Shown one piece after another: positions 29,763 through 38,330 of a stretch of 64,000 bases of DNA. Each line of letters opens with the position of its first letter. Within the stretch, counting starts at the first letter, position 1. The position numbers and the translations under genes were made by a program. The notes beneath the pieces are model-generated. The model ran no database searches. It had not been told where the DNA came from and saw only the letters and a program-made list of their open reading frames with translations. This DNA is from JAFMJV01 sp963800275. GTDB lineage: Bacteria > Chloroflexota > Limnocylindria > Limnocylindrales > CSP1-4. The stretch covers positions 372,001-436,000 of the forward strand of contig CAWDAI010000006.1 in NCBI GenBank assembly GCA_963800275.1, given 5' to 3'.

Positions 29763-30320
29763 ATGGTCCTTCGCAGCCTCTTCGGTGGCGCCGACGAAGC
29801 CGAGCCCGCAGCGCCCCGCCCGGCAGCGGGCCCCAGCGATTCCGAATCGATTAAGCGCATCGCTGCCGAGATCGGCGCTCTGCCCATCGAGCAGCGCCGC
29901 TTCATCGCCGGCTTCGCCTACGTGCTCGCCCGAGCCGCGAATGCCGACCTCGACGTCAGCCAGGCGGAGGTCGAGTTCATGGAGGGGGCGGTGGTCGAGA
30001 TCGGGCACCTGAGCCACGCGCAGGCGGTGCTGGTGGTCGAGATGGCGCGCAACATGGCCGAGCTGTACGGCGCCACGGACGACTACGTCGTGACTCGCGC
30101 CTTCGCCGAGCACAGCACTCGCCAACAGCGGGAGGACCTGTTGCGCACGGCCTTCGCGGTCGGGGCTGCCGACGACAGCATCACCGCCTCCGAGAGCGCC
30201 GAGCTCAACGAGATCGGCAAGGAGCTCGGCTTCCGCTCCGACGAGGTCGATGCCATCCGCAATGAGTTCCGCGACAAGCTCGCCGCCATCCAGGCCATGC
30301 GCGCCGCGCGCGGTGCCTAG
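29763..30320 (+). CDS. TerB-like tellurite-resistance domain protein
   Basis: 185 aa, all-helical. An N-terminal Gly/Pro linker precedes a TerB-like core with acidic metal-binding positions: AYVLARAANADLDVSQAEVE and later AFAVGAADDSITASESAELN, the two pseudo-repeats of DxxxxxxE type. COG4103-like proteins are uncharacterised and are often found alone, as here. The start at ATG 29763 is divergent from thyX by about 95 bp. Role unknown; the name does not imply tellurite resistance. Confidence 0.8.
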   Translation: MVLRSLFGGADEAEPAAPRPAAGPSDSESIKRIAAEIGALPIEQRRFIAGFAYVLARAANADLDVSQAEVEFMEGAVVEIGHLSHAQAVLVVEMARNMAELYGATDDYVVTRAFAEHSTRQQREDLLRTAFAVGAADDSITASESAELNEIGKELGFRSDEVDAIRNEFRDKLAAIQAMRAARGA

Positions 30321-30371
30321 GACCGGGTCCACGCTCAGGACGAACCGGGACCGACCTCGGCAGAGCACAGC

Positions 30372-30377
30372 CATAAT
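30372..30377 (+). promoter_or_regulatory. Candidate -10 element upstream of katG
   Basis: CATAAT (5 of 6 consensus) about 58 bases before the katG ATG, in a 114-bp gap. No convincing -35 is seen 16-18 bases upstream, so another sigma factor or an activator may be needed. I found no obvious OxyR or FurA site. Confidence 0.3.
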
Positions 30378-30434
30378 GTGAGCGAGGGGTGCCTGGGCAT
30401 GCCTCGAGGGTGAAGATCAGGATCGGAGAGCGAC

Positions 30435-32609
30435 ATGGACGGCACTGACCACCAGCAGCATCACGACAGCACGACGCTGCACGAGTTCAATACCAGGGCA
30501 GGCACCTCCAACCGCGATTGGTGGCCGGAAGCCCTGGACCTCGACATCCTGGACCAGCACGATACGAAGACGCAGCCCCTGGGCCGGGATTTCGACTACC
30601 GCGCCGCGGTGCAGCAACTCGACGTGGCCGCGCTCAAGCGCGACCTGCTCGCCCTGATGACCGACAGCCAGTCCTGGTGGCCCGCCGACTGGGGGCACTA
30701 TGGCGGGCTCATGATCCGCATGGCCTGGCACTCTGCGGGCACCTACCGGATGGGCGACGGCCGCGGTGGCGCGGGCACCGGCAACCAGCGCTTCGCGCCC
30801 CTCAACTCCTGGCCCGACAACGTCAGCCTGGACAAGGCCCGGCGCCTGCTCTGGCCGGTCAAGAAGAAGTACGGCAACAAGGTGAGCTGGGCTGACCTCA
30901 TGATCCTCGCGGGCAACGTGGCCTACGAGTCGATGGGCCTCAAGACCTTCGGCTTCGGCTTCGGGCGGGAGGACATCTGGCGCCCCGAGAAGGACACCTA
31001 CTGGGGGGCCGAGAGGGAATGGCTGGCGCCGAGCGACGAGCGCTACGCGTCCATCGATGATCCCGACACCATGGAGAATCCGCTGGCCGCGGTGCAGATG
31101 GGCCTTATCTACGTCAACCCCGAGGGTGTGAACGGCCAGCCCGACCCCCTCATGACGGCTGCGCAGGTGCGCGAGACGTTCGCTCGCATGGCCATGAACG
31201 ACGAGGAGACGGTCGCCCTGACCGTGGGCGGCCACACCGTGGGCAAGACCCACGGCAACGGCGATCCCTCGCTGCTGGGTCCCGAGCCCGAGGCGGCCGG
31301 GGTAGAGGAGCAGGGCCTCGGCTGGCACAATCCGAGTGGCAAGGGCGTGGGGCGCGAGAGCCTCACGAGCGGCCTCGAGGGGGCCTGGACGAGCAACCCC
31401 ACGGTGTTCGACATGGGTTACTTCGACATGCTCCTGGATCACGAGTGGGAGTTGCACAAGAGCCCCGCCGGGGCCTGGCAGTGGCAACCGGTCGAGATCG
31501 CCGAGGCAGACATGCCGGTGGACGTGGAGGACCCTTCGATCCGTCGCCTGCCCATGATGACCGACGCCGACATGGCCATGCGCACCGACCCCGCCTACCG
31601 CGAGATCGTGGAGCGCTATCGGAATGACCCGGAGGGTTTCGCCGATGCCTTCGCACGGGCGTGGTTCAAGCTGACGCACCGCGACATGGGGCCCAAGTCG
31701 CGCTACCTCGGGCCCGAGGTCCCGGCCGAGGACCTCATCTGGCAGGACCCGGTCCCGAGCGGCCCGGTCGACTACGACATCGAGGCGGTGAAGGCTGCCA
31801 TCGCCGACAGTGGCCTGGAGCCTGGCGAGATGATCGCCACCGCCTGGGACAGCGCGCGCACCTACCGTGGCTCGGACATGCGCGGCGGTGCCAACGGCGC
31901 GCGCATCCGGCTGGCGCCCCAGAGGGATTGGGTGGGCAACGAGCCGGAGCGGCTGGCGCGGGTCCTCGCGGTCCTCGAGCCGATCGCGTCCGAGCACGGC
32001 GTGAGCATCGCTGATGTCATCGTCCTCGCGGGCAACGTGGCCCTGGAGGGCGCCATCAAGGCCGCTGGCTTCGACGTTGCCGTGCCCTTCGCCCCCGGCC
32101 GTGGCGACGCCACCGAGGAGATGACCGACGAGGAGTCGTTCGAAGCCCTCGAGCCCGTGGCGGACGGCTACCGCAACTGGCTCAAGCGGGCGTACGCCGT
32201 GAGCCCCGAGGAGCTGATGCTCGATCGCACCCAGCTGATGGGGCTGACCGCCCCGGAGATGACGGTCCTGCTCGGCGGCATGCGCGTGCTCGGCACCAAT
32301 TTCGGGGGCACAGCGCATGGTGTCTTCACGGCGCGGCCCGGTGTGCTGACCAACGACTTCTTCGTGAACCTCACGGACATGGCCTATCGCTGGGTCCCGG
32401 TCGAGGACGGGCTCTTCGAAGTCCGCGACCGGGAGACCGACGAACGCAAGTGGACCGCGACGCGGATCGACCTGGTCTTCGGGTCCAACTCCATCCTGCG
32501 AGCCTACGCCGAGGTCTACGCGCAGGATGACAACGGGGAGCGGTTCGTCCGCGACTTCGTGGCCGCCTGGACCAAGGTCATGAACGCCGACCGCTTCGAC
32601 CTCGTCTGA
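30435..32609 (+). CDS. katG: Catalase-peroxidase KatG
   Basis: 724 aa bifunctional heme catalase and peroxidase. The distal site is RMAWHSAGTYR with W98 and H99; the Met-Tyr-Trp adduct residues typical of KatG are present as W98, Y226 (GLIYVNPEGVNG) and M252; the proximal heme ligand is H267 in GGHTVGKTHG. The second, heme-less domain starts near residue 420 (YLGPEVPAEDLIWQDPVP). Length is that of the family. It removes hydrogen peroxide, indicating oxygen exposure. It is monocistronic, with no regulator gene adjacent. Confidence 0.96.
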   Translation: MDGTDHQQHHDSTTLHEFNTRAGTSNRDWWPEALDLDILDQHDTKTQPLGRDFDYRAAVQQLDVAALKRDLLALMTDSQSWWPADWGHYGGLMIRMAWHSAGTYRMGDGRGGAGTGNQRFAPLNSWPDNVSLDKARRLLWPVKKKYGNKVSWADLMILAGNVAYESMGLKTFGFGFGREDIWRPEKDTYWGAEREWLAPSDERYASIDDPDTMENPLAAVQMGLIYVNPEGVNGQPDPLMTAAQVRETFARMAMNDEETVALTVGGHTVGKTHGNGDPSLLGPEPEAAGVEEQGLGWHNPSGKGVGRESLTSGLEGAWTSNPTVFDMGYFDMLLDHEWELHKSPAGAWQWQPVEIAEADMPVDVEDPSIRRLPMMTDADMAMRTDPAYREIVERYRNDPEGFADAFARAWFKLTHRDMGPKSRYLGPEVPAEDLIWQDPVPSGPVDYDIEAVKAAIADSGLEPGEMIATAWDSARTYRGSDMRGGANGARIRLAPQRDWVGNEPERLARVLAVLEPIASEHGVSIADVIVLAGNVALEGAIKAAGFDVAVPFAPGRGDATEEMTDEESFEALEPVADGYRNWLKRAYAVSPEELMLDRTQLMGLTAPEMTVLLGGMRVLGTNFGGTAHGVFTARPGVLTNDFFVNLTDMAYRWVPVEDGLFEVRDRETDERKWTATRIDLVFGSNSILRAYAEVYAQDDNGERFVRDFVAAWTKVMNADRFDLV

Positions 32610-32646
32610 CATCCCCGCCCCCGCGGGTCGGGGCCAGCGTGGCATC

Positions 32647-33765
32647 ATGGTCCAGATGGAGAAGGTAGGGACCGGTCGTCATCGCCGGGTGGGGCCGCGC
32701 CGAGTGCGTGCCCTGCGGCGTGCCCGCCGACGGGCCAGCTTTCGCGCGTCCCACGACCCGCTCGGGCCGTCCTCGCACCGCGTCAGGCTCTCGGATGGAC
32801 GCGCTCTCGGCTATGACGACTTCGGCGATCCCGAGGGCACGCCCGTGCTCTTCTTCCACGGTTTCGGCTCATCGCGAGTCGTACGCCACCCCGACGACAG
32901 CATCGCGGCCGAGCTGGGAGCACGCGTCATCGCCATCGACCGGCCGGGCATCGGGCTCTCCACGCGGCAACCCGGCCGTCGAGTCACCGACTTCCCGGGC
33001 GACGTCCTCGAGCTCCTTGACGTGCTCGGGATCGAGCGCTGTTCGATCGTGGCCTGGTCTGGCGGTGGACCGTACGCGCTCGCTTGCGCCTGGCAGGCAC
33101 CCGAACGCTTCACCGTGGTCGGGCTCATCAGTGCGCCGGCACCGCTCTCGGGCGTGCCCGGCTCGAGCGGCTACACCTGGCCGCGTCATCGGGCCATGTC
33201 CCGCACCGCTGACCACGCACCCTGGGTCATCAAGCTGGCCATGTGGCAGTGGGCGCGGCAGCAGAAGGCTGACCCGCAGAAGCAGCTGGACGAGGCCATC
33301 GCCGGCATGGTCGAGGCGGATCGGGAGATCCTGGGCGACCCTGCACTTCGAGCGGTGATGATCCGCAACGCTGCGGAGATGTACCGCCAGGGCACCGGGG
33401 GCGTCTATGACGAGGCGCTCTGCCTCGCACGCCCGTTCGGCTTCCCCATCGAGGGCGTCACGGTGCCGGTACGCATCTGGCACGGCGCTCAGGACCAGGT
33501 CGTGCCGGTCGGCATGGGCAAGTACCTCGCCCGCAACCTCACCACGGCCATCGCGACGTTCTTCCCGCGTGAGGGTCACCACTTCGTCTACGAGCGCTGG
33601 CGCGAGATCATCAGCGTCATCGTGGCCGAGGCCCGGGCCGACGTGGCGGAGCCTCTCCGGCTGCTCGAACGCGCGATCCTGCCGGGACAGCCCGAGCCGG
33701 CGCCGGCGGAGCCCTCCGGGCTCGGCGCAGTCCTGCGAGCGGACTCGGCTTCGCTCAGGACCTGA
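32647..33765 (+). CDS. Alpha/beta-hydrolase family protein
   Basis: 372 aa. An Arg-rich N-terminus (about 35 residues, possibly over-called; ATG 32656 is an alternative) precedes the hydrolase fold: FFHGFGSSRVVRHP (oxyanion region), nucleophile elbow VAWSGGGPYA with catalytic Ser, acid in WHGAQDQVVPV and His in PREGHHFVYE. The HGxxGSR and GWSGGGPYAL patterns occur in bacterial esterase or peroxidase-like hydrolases. Substrate is unknown. It lies 37 bp after katG and may be co-transcribed. Confidence 0.85.
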   Translation: MVQMEKVGTGRHRRVGPRRVRALRRARRRASFRASHDPLGPSSHRVRLSDGRALGYDDFGDPEGTPVLFFHGFGSSRVVRHPDDSIAAELGARVIAIDRPGIGLSTRQPGRRVTDFPGDVLELLDVLGIERCSIVAWSGGGPYALACAWQAPERFTVVGLISAPAPLSGVPGSSGYTWPRHRAMSRTADHAPWVIKLAMWQWARQQKADPQKQLDEAIAGMVEADREILGDPALRAVMIRNAAEMYRQGTGGVYDEALCLARPFGFPIEGVTVPVRIWHGAQDQVVPVGMGKYLARNLTTAIATFFPREGHHFVYERWREIISVIVAEARADVAEPLRLLERAILPGQPEPAPAEPSGLGAVLRADSASLRT

Positions 33766-33790
33766 GCCGGGCCGCCGGAAGGAGAGGAGC

Positions 33791-33812
33791 CCCCGTCGGG
33801 CAGACGACGGGG
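33791..33812. terminator. Candidate bidirectional terminator hairpin
   Basis: CCCCGTCG (33791-33798) and CGACGGGG (33805-33812) form a perfect 8-bp GC-rich stem with a six-base loop, in the 85-bp gap between convergent genes. There is no strong T-tract on either side. Confidence 0.55.
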
Positions 33813-33850
33813 CCGTGCGATGTCGTGGAGGACAGGGGAGGGAGCCTGCC

Positions 33851-35029
33851 CTAGATGCGTTTCTCGATGGAGCCGCCACGGCCCTTGGGCACGATGCTGT
33901 AGTAGGTCTTGTTGAAGACGAGCTTGCCCACGTGCCACAGGCGGCTGGGCTTGGGTGGCTTGGGAGGATGCTCGTAGTCGAATTGCAGCAGCGTGCCCTT
34001 GCCGTCGCCGACCTCGAAGAAGCACATCACCTTGCCGGTATAGATGGAGTCCTTCGTGTGGGGCCGGCGTGACTGCACCAGCGCGGCCACGCGCTCGGCC
34101 ACGACCGGGGCCTCGAAGTGTGCCGTCGAGCCGGCCTTGGAGAGCGGCAGGTTGGTGGCGTCGCCGAGAGCCCACACGTGGTCGCGATCGCCGACGTTGA
34201 GGGTCTGCGGATCGGTCGGCAGCCAGCCACCGGGGGCCGCGGCCAGGCCGCTGTCGATGAGGACCTGGGCGCCCTTGTGCGGCGGAACGAGCACGAGCAG
34301 GTCGTAGGGCAGCTCCTCGCCCTCGAGGCTCTGGACCACCTTGCGCTCCGCATCGATGGTCTCGACATTGAAGAAGATGTGGAGCTCGATGTCCTTCTTC
34401 TCCAGCTCGGGCGTGACCATCTCGCTCACGCTCTCGATGGTGAAGGCGCGGGCGATGGGTGAGCAGAAGTGGATCTCGCTGCGTTCCCGCAGCCCGCGCT
34501 CTCGCAACTCGGCCTCGATCAGGAGGGCCACCTCGAGCGGGGCAGGGGGGCACTTGTAGGGCATGGAGGCGATGCCCACCACGACCCGGCCGCCCTTGAA
34601 CGCGTCGAGCGCCCCGCGCAGCCGCTTGGCCGCGGCTTCGCTGTAGAAATGGTGGGCTTCGGTCTCGAAGTGCTCGATCGTCTCGGGCAGGATGCGCGAG
34701 CCCGTGGCCAGGACCAGGTAGTCGTAGTCGAGGGCCGTGCCGTCCGCCAGGGACACCTGCTTCTTGTCCTCGTCGATGGCTGTGATCTTGCCGATGACCA
34801 GCTCGACGCGGCCGTCGAGCAGCCGCCGCTCGGGCTTGCGCAGCGATCGTGGGTCCTGGTTACCCATGGCGATGTACATGAAGCCCGGCTGGTAGACATG
34901 CTGACCGGTCTCGTCCACGACGGTGACCCGAGCCTCACCGGCGTCGATCTCTTTCTTGATCTTGCGGCTGACGAGGTTGGCCACGAGTGTGCCTCCCACG
35001 CCTCCGCCCACGACGAGCACGTTCTGCAT
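33851..35029 (-). CDS. sqr: Sulfide:quinone oxidoreductase-like flavoprotein
   Basis: 392 aa, FAD-dependent two-dinucleotide-binding fold: VLVVGGGVGGTLVANL at the N-terminus, LVLATGSRI in the middle, VWALGDATNLPLSKAG (second FAD motif). Two Cys match the redox pair of SQR enzymes: C160 in MPYKCPPAP and C336 in KVMCFFE; an extra C189 is present. It probably oxidises sulfide or another persulfide donor and reduces quinone at the membrane surface. It is the last gene of the ArsR-DsrE-TusA-DsrE2-TusA operon, which supports a sulfur role. FccB-like or NDH-2-like activity cannot be excluded. Confidence 0.85.
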   Translation of the reverse strand: MQNVLVVGGGVGGTLVANLVSRKIKKEIDAGEARVTVVDETGQHVYQPGFMYIAMGNQDPRSLRKPERRLLDGRVELVIGKITAIDEDKKQVSLADGTALDYDYLVLATGSRILPETIEHFETEAHHFYSEAAAKRLRGALDAFKGGRVVVGIASMPYKCPPAPLEVALLIEAELRERGLRERSEIHFCSPIARAFTIESVSEMVTPELEKKDIELHIFFNVETIDAERKVVQSLEGEELPYDLLVLVPPHKGAQVLIDSGLAAAPGGWLPTDPQTLNVGDRDHVWALGDATNLPLSKAGSTAHFEAPVVAERVAALVQSRRPHTKDSIYTGKVMCFFEVGDGKGTLLQFDYEHPPKPPKPSRLWHVGKLVFNKTYYSIVPKGRGGSIEKRI

Positions 35030-35059
35030 CGATCAGACTCCTCGACTCGGTCGCGTGCG

Positions 35060-35311
35060 CTACTTGAGCTTCTCGACCACGATCTCGTCGTAGCCTTCAT
35101 GGGGGAAGAGGCCGACCAGGCGGTGGCCGGCCTTCTCGACCCACGCCGGGATGTCCGTGCGGGAGCCGTTGTCGGTCGAGATCACCGCCAGGGTGTCGCC
35201 GACCTGGCCCTCACGGATGGCGCGGATGAGCTCCATCAGGGGACCCGGGCAGAAGCTGCCGCGAGCGTCGATGGTCGTGGTGGGGGTCGTTTCCAGCTCG
35301 AGAGCGGTCAT
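35060..35311 (-). CDS. tusA: TusA-family sulfur-carrier protein, copy 1
   Basis: 83 aa. The sulfur-accepting Cys is C21 in the motif GSFCPGPLMELIRAI (the CPxP hallmark), with the helix and beta strands of SirA/TusA. TusA passes persulfide sulfur between enzymes. It is between sqr (30 bp downstream) and dsrE2. Two TusA paralogues in one operon suggest distinct donors or acceptors. Confidence 0.92.
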   Translation of the reverse strand: MTALELETTPTTTIDARGSFCPGPLMELIRAIREGQVGDTLAVISTDNGSRTDIPAWVEKAGHRLVGLFPHEGYDEIVVEKLK

Positions 35312-35367
35312 GTCGATCTCCTGGGTTTGGTGCTGGGCGGGCCGGGGGGATGGCCCGCCAGCGGGGA

Positions 35368-35952
35368 CTAGATGAAGAGCGAGCCGGTGTGTTCCTCGGT
35401 CATCAGCTCGAGCACCGTAGCGGCACCGACGGGATCACCGAGCCCATCGATCATGTCCTCGCGCTTGAGGCCGAACATGTCCATGGTCATCTGGCAGGGC
35501 AGGAACTCCACGCCCATCAGCTGGCAGGCTTCGAGCAGCTCCTGGGGGCTGGCCACGTTGTACTGCTTGCTCAGCTTGCCGATCATCCACGGGCCCATGC
35601 CCATGAAGTTCATCTTCGACATCTTCATGTGGCCGATGCCCGGACGTTGCATGAACGAAAGCATCTTCTGCATCGTGTTCTCACCCGTCAGGCGCCGCGA
35701 GTCCTTGACGAAGGGGAGCAGGCCCCAGAAGGTGAGGAAGACGGAGGCCCGGTAGCCGCTCGCTGCCGCCACGCTGCTCATGATGAGCGTGGGCAGGACC
35801 TTGTCGAAGTCGCCGCTCCAGTTGATGATCACCAGCTGGCGCTGCGAGCCGGGGACGCTCGTCTCCGGTTGGGCGGCGGCCGCGATGGCCTCGGTCAGGC
35901 GTGCTTCTGCCTCAGGCTCGGTGGTGGCGGGGGCAGTGGTCTCGGTTGCCAT
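35368..35952 (-). CDS. dsrE2: DsrE2-type DsrE/DsrF-like protein
   Basis: 194 aa. An N-terminal linker of about 35 residues precedes the DsrE-like Rossmann-type domain: LVIINWSGDFDKVLPTLIMS, VFLTFWGLLP, and the family's Cys in GVEFLPCQMTMDMFGLKRED (C153), plus C143. DsrE2 proteins act with TusA in sulfur transfer in oxidisers such as Acidithiobacillus and archaea, and some are membrane-associated. Met-rich stretch at 109-123 (HMKMSKMNFMGMGPWM). Cotranscribed with its TusA neighbours. Confidence 0.9.
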   Translation of the reverse strand: MATETTAPATTEPEAEARLTEAIAAAAQPETSVPGSQRQLVIINWSGDFDKVLPTLIMSSVAAASGYRASVFLTFWGLLPFVKDSRRLTGENTMQKMLSFMQRPGIGHMKMSKMNFMGMGPWMIGKLSKQYNVASPQELLEACQLMGVEFLPCQMTMDMFGLKREDMIDGLGDPVGAATVLELMTEEHTGSLFI

Positions 35953-35978
35953 GGTCGTGCCTTTCGTTGCTCGATGCC

Positions 35979-36209
35979 CTATGCGCGCTTGATGACGAAG
36001 CGGTAGACGCCGTCAGCCTCGGTCTGCTCGACGATGGCGTTGCCGGTGGAGCGGGTCCAGGCGGCGAAGTCCTTGACCGAACCCGGATCGGTCGCCAGCA
36101 CCTCTACGAGCTCGCCGGCCGGCACGTTCTTGACGGCCTGCGCGGTCTTCACGATGGGCATGGGGCACGACAGGCCCTTGGCATCGACCGTGGTGTGGAT
36201 ATCACTCAT
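35979..36209 (-). CDS. tusA: TusA-family sulfur-carrier protein, copy 2
   Basis: 76 aa. C15 in the DAKGLSCPMPIVKTAQAVK motif is the sulfur-accepting Cys (CPMP). It differs from the other TusA in the operon (CPGP). It is flanked by the two DsrE-type genes, an arrangement seen in sulfur-oxidation rhd-tusA-dsrE2 modules, but no rhodanese is present here. Confidence 0.93.
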   Translation of the reverse strand: MSDIHTTVDAKGLSCPMPIVKTAQAVKNVPAGELVEVLATDPGSVKDFAAWTRSTGNAIVEQTEADGVYRFVIKRA

Positions 36210-36252
36210 GGTTTCCCCTCCAGAGGTGGTAGGTCGTGACTATGAACAGTGA

Positions 36253-36669
36253 CTAGATGAACAGGAGCTGTGCGTCGTCGGCGGCGAGGTAGAAGGCGGT
36301 CACGCCCTCGGTGCCGTCCACCAGCTCGTGCAGGTCGTCCTCGGTGATCTTCAGTACGTCCATAGAGAGTGAGCAGGCCATGATCTCCACGCCCCCGAGC
36401 TCCTTGGCCATGGCCAGGGTCTCGTACCAGGGGGCCTGGCCCTCTGCACGCAGGCCATCGACAGCAGCCTTGCCCGCCGCGCCTGCCTCCGGCGCGAGCC
36501 CATGGTCGTCTTCGATGCGGTCGGCCCGGAACGCATCCAGGGCCCAGTACTGCAGGAAGATGTGGACGCGCCGGCCGAGAGCAGCGGCGCCGGACGCCAT
36601 CACGGCGGCGGCGTTGAGCTTGTCATCGGTGCCGCTGAAGAGCACGATCGCGAGGGGCTTCTCATCCAT
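36253..36669 (-). CDS. DsrE/DsrF-like sulfur relay protein
   Basis: 138 aa with a DsrE fold: LAIVLFSGTDDKLNAAAVMA, VHIFLQYWALDAF, and C99 in VEIMACSLSMDVL, the position of the DsrE active Cys. It starts 11 bp after the ArsR stop and ends 43 bp before the second TusA. A probable persulfide acceptor or carrier partner. Confidence 0.88.
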   Translation of the reverse strand: MDEKPLAIVLFSGTDDKLNAAAVMASGAAALGRRVHIFLQYWALDAFRADRIEDDHGLAPEAGAAGKAAVDGLRAEGQAPWYETLAMAKELGGVEIMACSLSMDVLKITEDDLHELVDGTEGVTAFYLAADDAQLLFI

Positions 36670-36680
36670 CCGGGAAAACC

Positions 36681-37028
36681 TCAGCTGCGGGAGACCGAGC
36701 CGTTCTCGGTCGATTCGATGGCCGCGGACAGTTCTGCGATCCGGGCCAGACGCCGGCGCATGACCTGGGCCATCAGGTCGCAGGCCGCGATGACATGCTG
36801 GTCGGTCAGGCGATAGACGGCGCCGCGACCGTCTCGCTCCGCTTCGACCAGCCCGGCCTGGCGCATCACCGCGAGGTGCTTGGACGCATTCGGCTGGGAC
36901 AGGCCCAGCTCGGACGCGACACGGCCGACCTCGTGCGGCTCCTCAGCAAGAAGGTGCAGGATGGCGATGCGGGCTGGGTGGCTGAGCGTGCGACAGATCT
37001 CTGCCTGGAGCTCGTGGATCGGGTCCAT
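36681..37028 (-). CDS. ArsR-family transcriptional regulator, candidate persulfide sensor
   Basis: 115 aa winged-helix repressor; recognition helix LGLSQPNASKHLAVMRQAGLV (here cited at residues 41-61) and wing ERDGRGAVYRL. It has exactly two Cys, C12 and C83, and no metal-site Cys pair like ArsR/SmtB, so a dithiol or persulfide switch (as in BigR/SqrR) is possible; their spacing differs from those proteins. It is the first gene of the sulfur operon and likely represses it. ATG 37028 is chosen; ATG 37046 is an alternative. Tandem CATRTG-like motifs lie just upstream. Confidence 0.85.
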   Translation of the reverse strand: MDPIHELQAEICRTLSHPARIAILHLLAEEPHEVGRVASELGLSQPNASKHLAVMRQAGLVEAERDGRGAVYRLTDQHVIAACDLMAQVMRRRLARIAELSAAIESTENGSVSRS

Positions 37029-37043
37029 GGACACCACTATCCA

Positions 37044-37065
37044 CATATGCCCATGTGCGCATGAG
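37044..37065. promoter_or_regulatory. Candidate ArsR operator: three CATRTG-like hexamers at 8-bp spacing
   Basis: CATATG, CATGTG and CATGAG begin at 37044, 37052 and 37060, between 16 and 37 bases upstream of the ArsR start. The position suits autoregulation of the sulfur operon. Pattern only. Confidence 0.3.
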
Positions 37066-37101
37066 TGCCGAAGGGCCCGAGAGCTCAGGCCCTCCGGCTC
37101 G

Positions 37102-37869
37102 TCAGGCGGACTCGCCGTCGGGAGGGTCGTCGGGTCGCGGGCTGGACGCGTCGGCTGCCGCCGGGCTCGGCGCTGGCGACGGGTTCGCCGTCGGCGGCGG
37201 GATGTACTCGCCGGGGGTGATGCGAAGTGAGCGCACGAGCTCCATGGAGTCCTCGAGGAAGGCCCCGAAGGGCACCCCCGGGAACGCCTCGATCGCCACG
37301 ACGATGGTGTCGCCGTCCACGTCGAGGATGACGAACCGGGACTGCTGGTCGGGCACCTGCACGAACTCGCCGCCGTCACCGATGGGGATGGCCCACAGGA
37401 GCAGGTAGGGCAGGGCGCACTCGGAGGGGTCGTAGGTCGGCACGCCGACATCGAACCAGCGGCCCTCGAAGCCATCGACCTCGATGGTCTCGATCGGGCC
37501 GGCGGCGACGAAGGGGTTGCCCGCGATGATCTCCGCGAGCCGCTCGGCGCTCGGATCCACGACCGTCAGCGAGGACGGATCGCACGAATCGAGGAAGGTG
37601 TCGCCGTCGAAGCGGGTGACGCTCAGGACCGTGCCCGGGGCGTCCGCGTACTCGAGGGTGAAGATGGGGCCGCCGCCGGAGGGCCCGGCCACCCAGCCGT
37701 CGCCGACGCGGAAGTCGACGGTCGGGCCCACGACGCTGCTGAGATAGCGGCCGGGAGCGAGCTCGGCCCCGGGCTCGGGAAGCGGATCCGCCTTGGTGTC
37801 CTGGGCCATCGCCACGGCCGGTAGCAGCAGGGCGAGACCGAGGGCGGCAAGAGGCATGGTTCGTCGCAT
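37102..37869 (-). CDS. Secreted protein of unknown function
   Basis: 255 aa. The signal peptide is at 1-22 (MRRTMPLAALGLALLLPAVAMA, cleavage near AMAQ). The mature part is acidic, with two Cys (in FLDSCDPSS and YDPSECALPY) that may pair, and a Pro/Ser/Ala-rich C-terminal tail from about 220. No domain is recognised. It is followed downstream by nothing on its strand until the ArsR gene, and preceded by VKOR and DsbA genes, which could form its disulfide. Confidence 0.75.
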   Translation of the reverse strand: MRRTMPLAALGLALLLPAVAMAQDTKADPLPEPGAELAPGRYLSSVVGPTVDFRVGDGWVAGPSGGGPIFTLEYADAPGTVLSVTRFDGDTFLDSCDPSSLTVVDPSAERLAEIIAGNPFVAAGPIETIEVDGFEGRWFDVGVPTYDPSECALPYLLLWAIPIGDGGEFVQVPDQQSRFVILDVDGDTIVVAIEAFPGVPFGAFLEDSMELVRSLRITPGEYIPPPTANPSPAPSPAAADASSPRPDDPPDGESA

Positions 37870-37877
37870 CGCCTACC

Positions 37878-38330
37878 TCAACTCGCCGCCTGTCCCCCTC
37901 GCCAAAGTGCCCAGGTGGCGGTCAGCCAGGCGGCGATCACGACGATGGCATAGGTCACGCACCAGATGCAGATGGCCTCGATGACGAAGAGCTCGAGGTA
38001 GGTGAGGCCCACCAGGATGGGCAGGCTCAGGAGGCCGACCACGTAGGCCAGCAGCAGCCCGCGTCGGTCGGCACGTAGCCACCACAGCAGTGAGCCGGCG
38101 AGGGTGACCGCGGAGGCGGCGGCTCCGAAGAGGCCGGTGGGGATGCCCAGGATCTCGGCGTACTCGCTCTGGCTGACCGTGTCACAGCCATGGAGCACGC
38201 CACAAGCGGGGTTGCCGCCGGTGAGCTTGACGATCCCGAGGTAGAGAGCGATGGCCATGGCCACCAGGGCCAGCGCGGCCATCAGCCAGCCCAGGCGCCC
38301 GCGGGCGCCCACGGCGGCCACCTCGGTCAT
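37878..38330 (-). CDS. Vitamin K epoxide reductase (VKOR) family membrane oxidoreductase
   Basis: 150 aa from ATG 38330 with four transmembrane helices. Loop cysteines C43 and C49 (PACGVLHGC) and the active-site pair C121-x-x-C124 (CIWC) are all present, plus the Ser/Asn-type quinone-site neighbourhood IPTGLFG. Bacterial VKOR reoxidises DsbA and passes electrons to quinone. The start overlaps the stop of the DsbA gene by 4 bases (ATGA), supporting a DsbA-VKOR pair for disulfide formation outside the membrane. The longer frame to 38372 lies inside dsbA. Confidence 0.93.
   Translation of the reverse strand: MTEVAAVGARGRLGWLMAALALVAMAIALYLGIVKLTGGNPACGVLHGCDTVSQSEYAEILGIPTGLFGAAASAVTLAGSLLWWLRADRRGLLLAYVVGLLSLPILVGLTYLELFVIEAICIWCVTYAIVVIAAWLTATWALWRGGQAAS

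Noticed and set aside
29763..30320. TerB gene taken as evidence of a tellurite-resistance or Ter-type defence cluster
   Set aside because: No terC, terD or terZ neighbours; lone TerB-like proteins are widespread and uncharacterised.
30417..32648. 743-codon open frame antisense to katG
   Set aside because: Mirror of katG codon bias; His/Val/Gly-rich low-quality translation, no motif.
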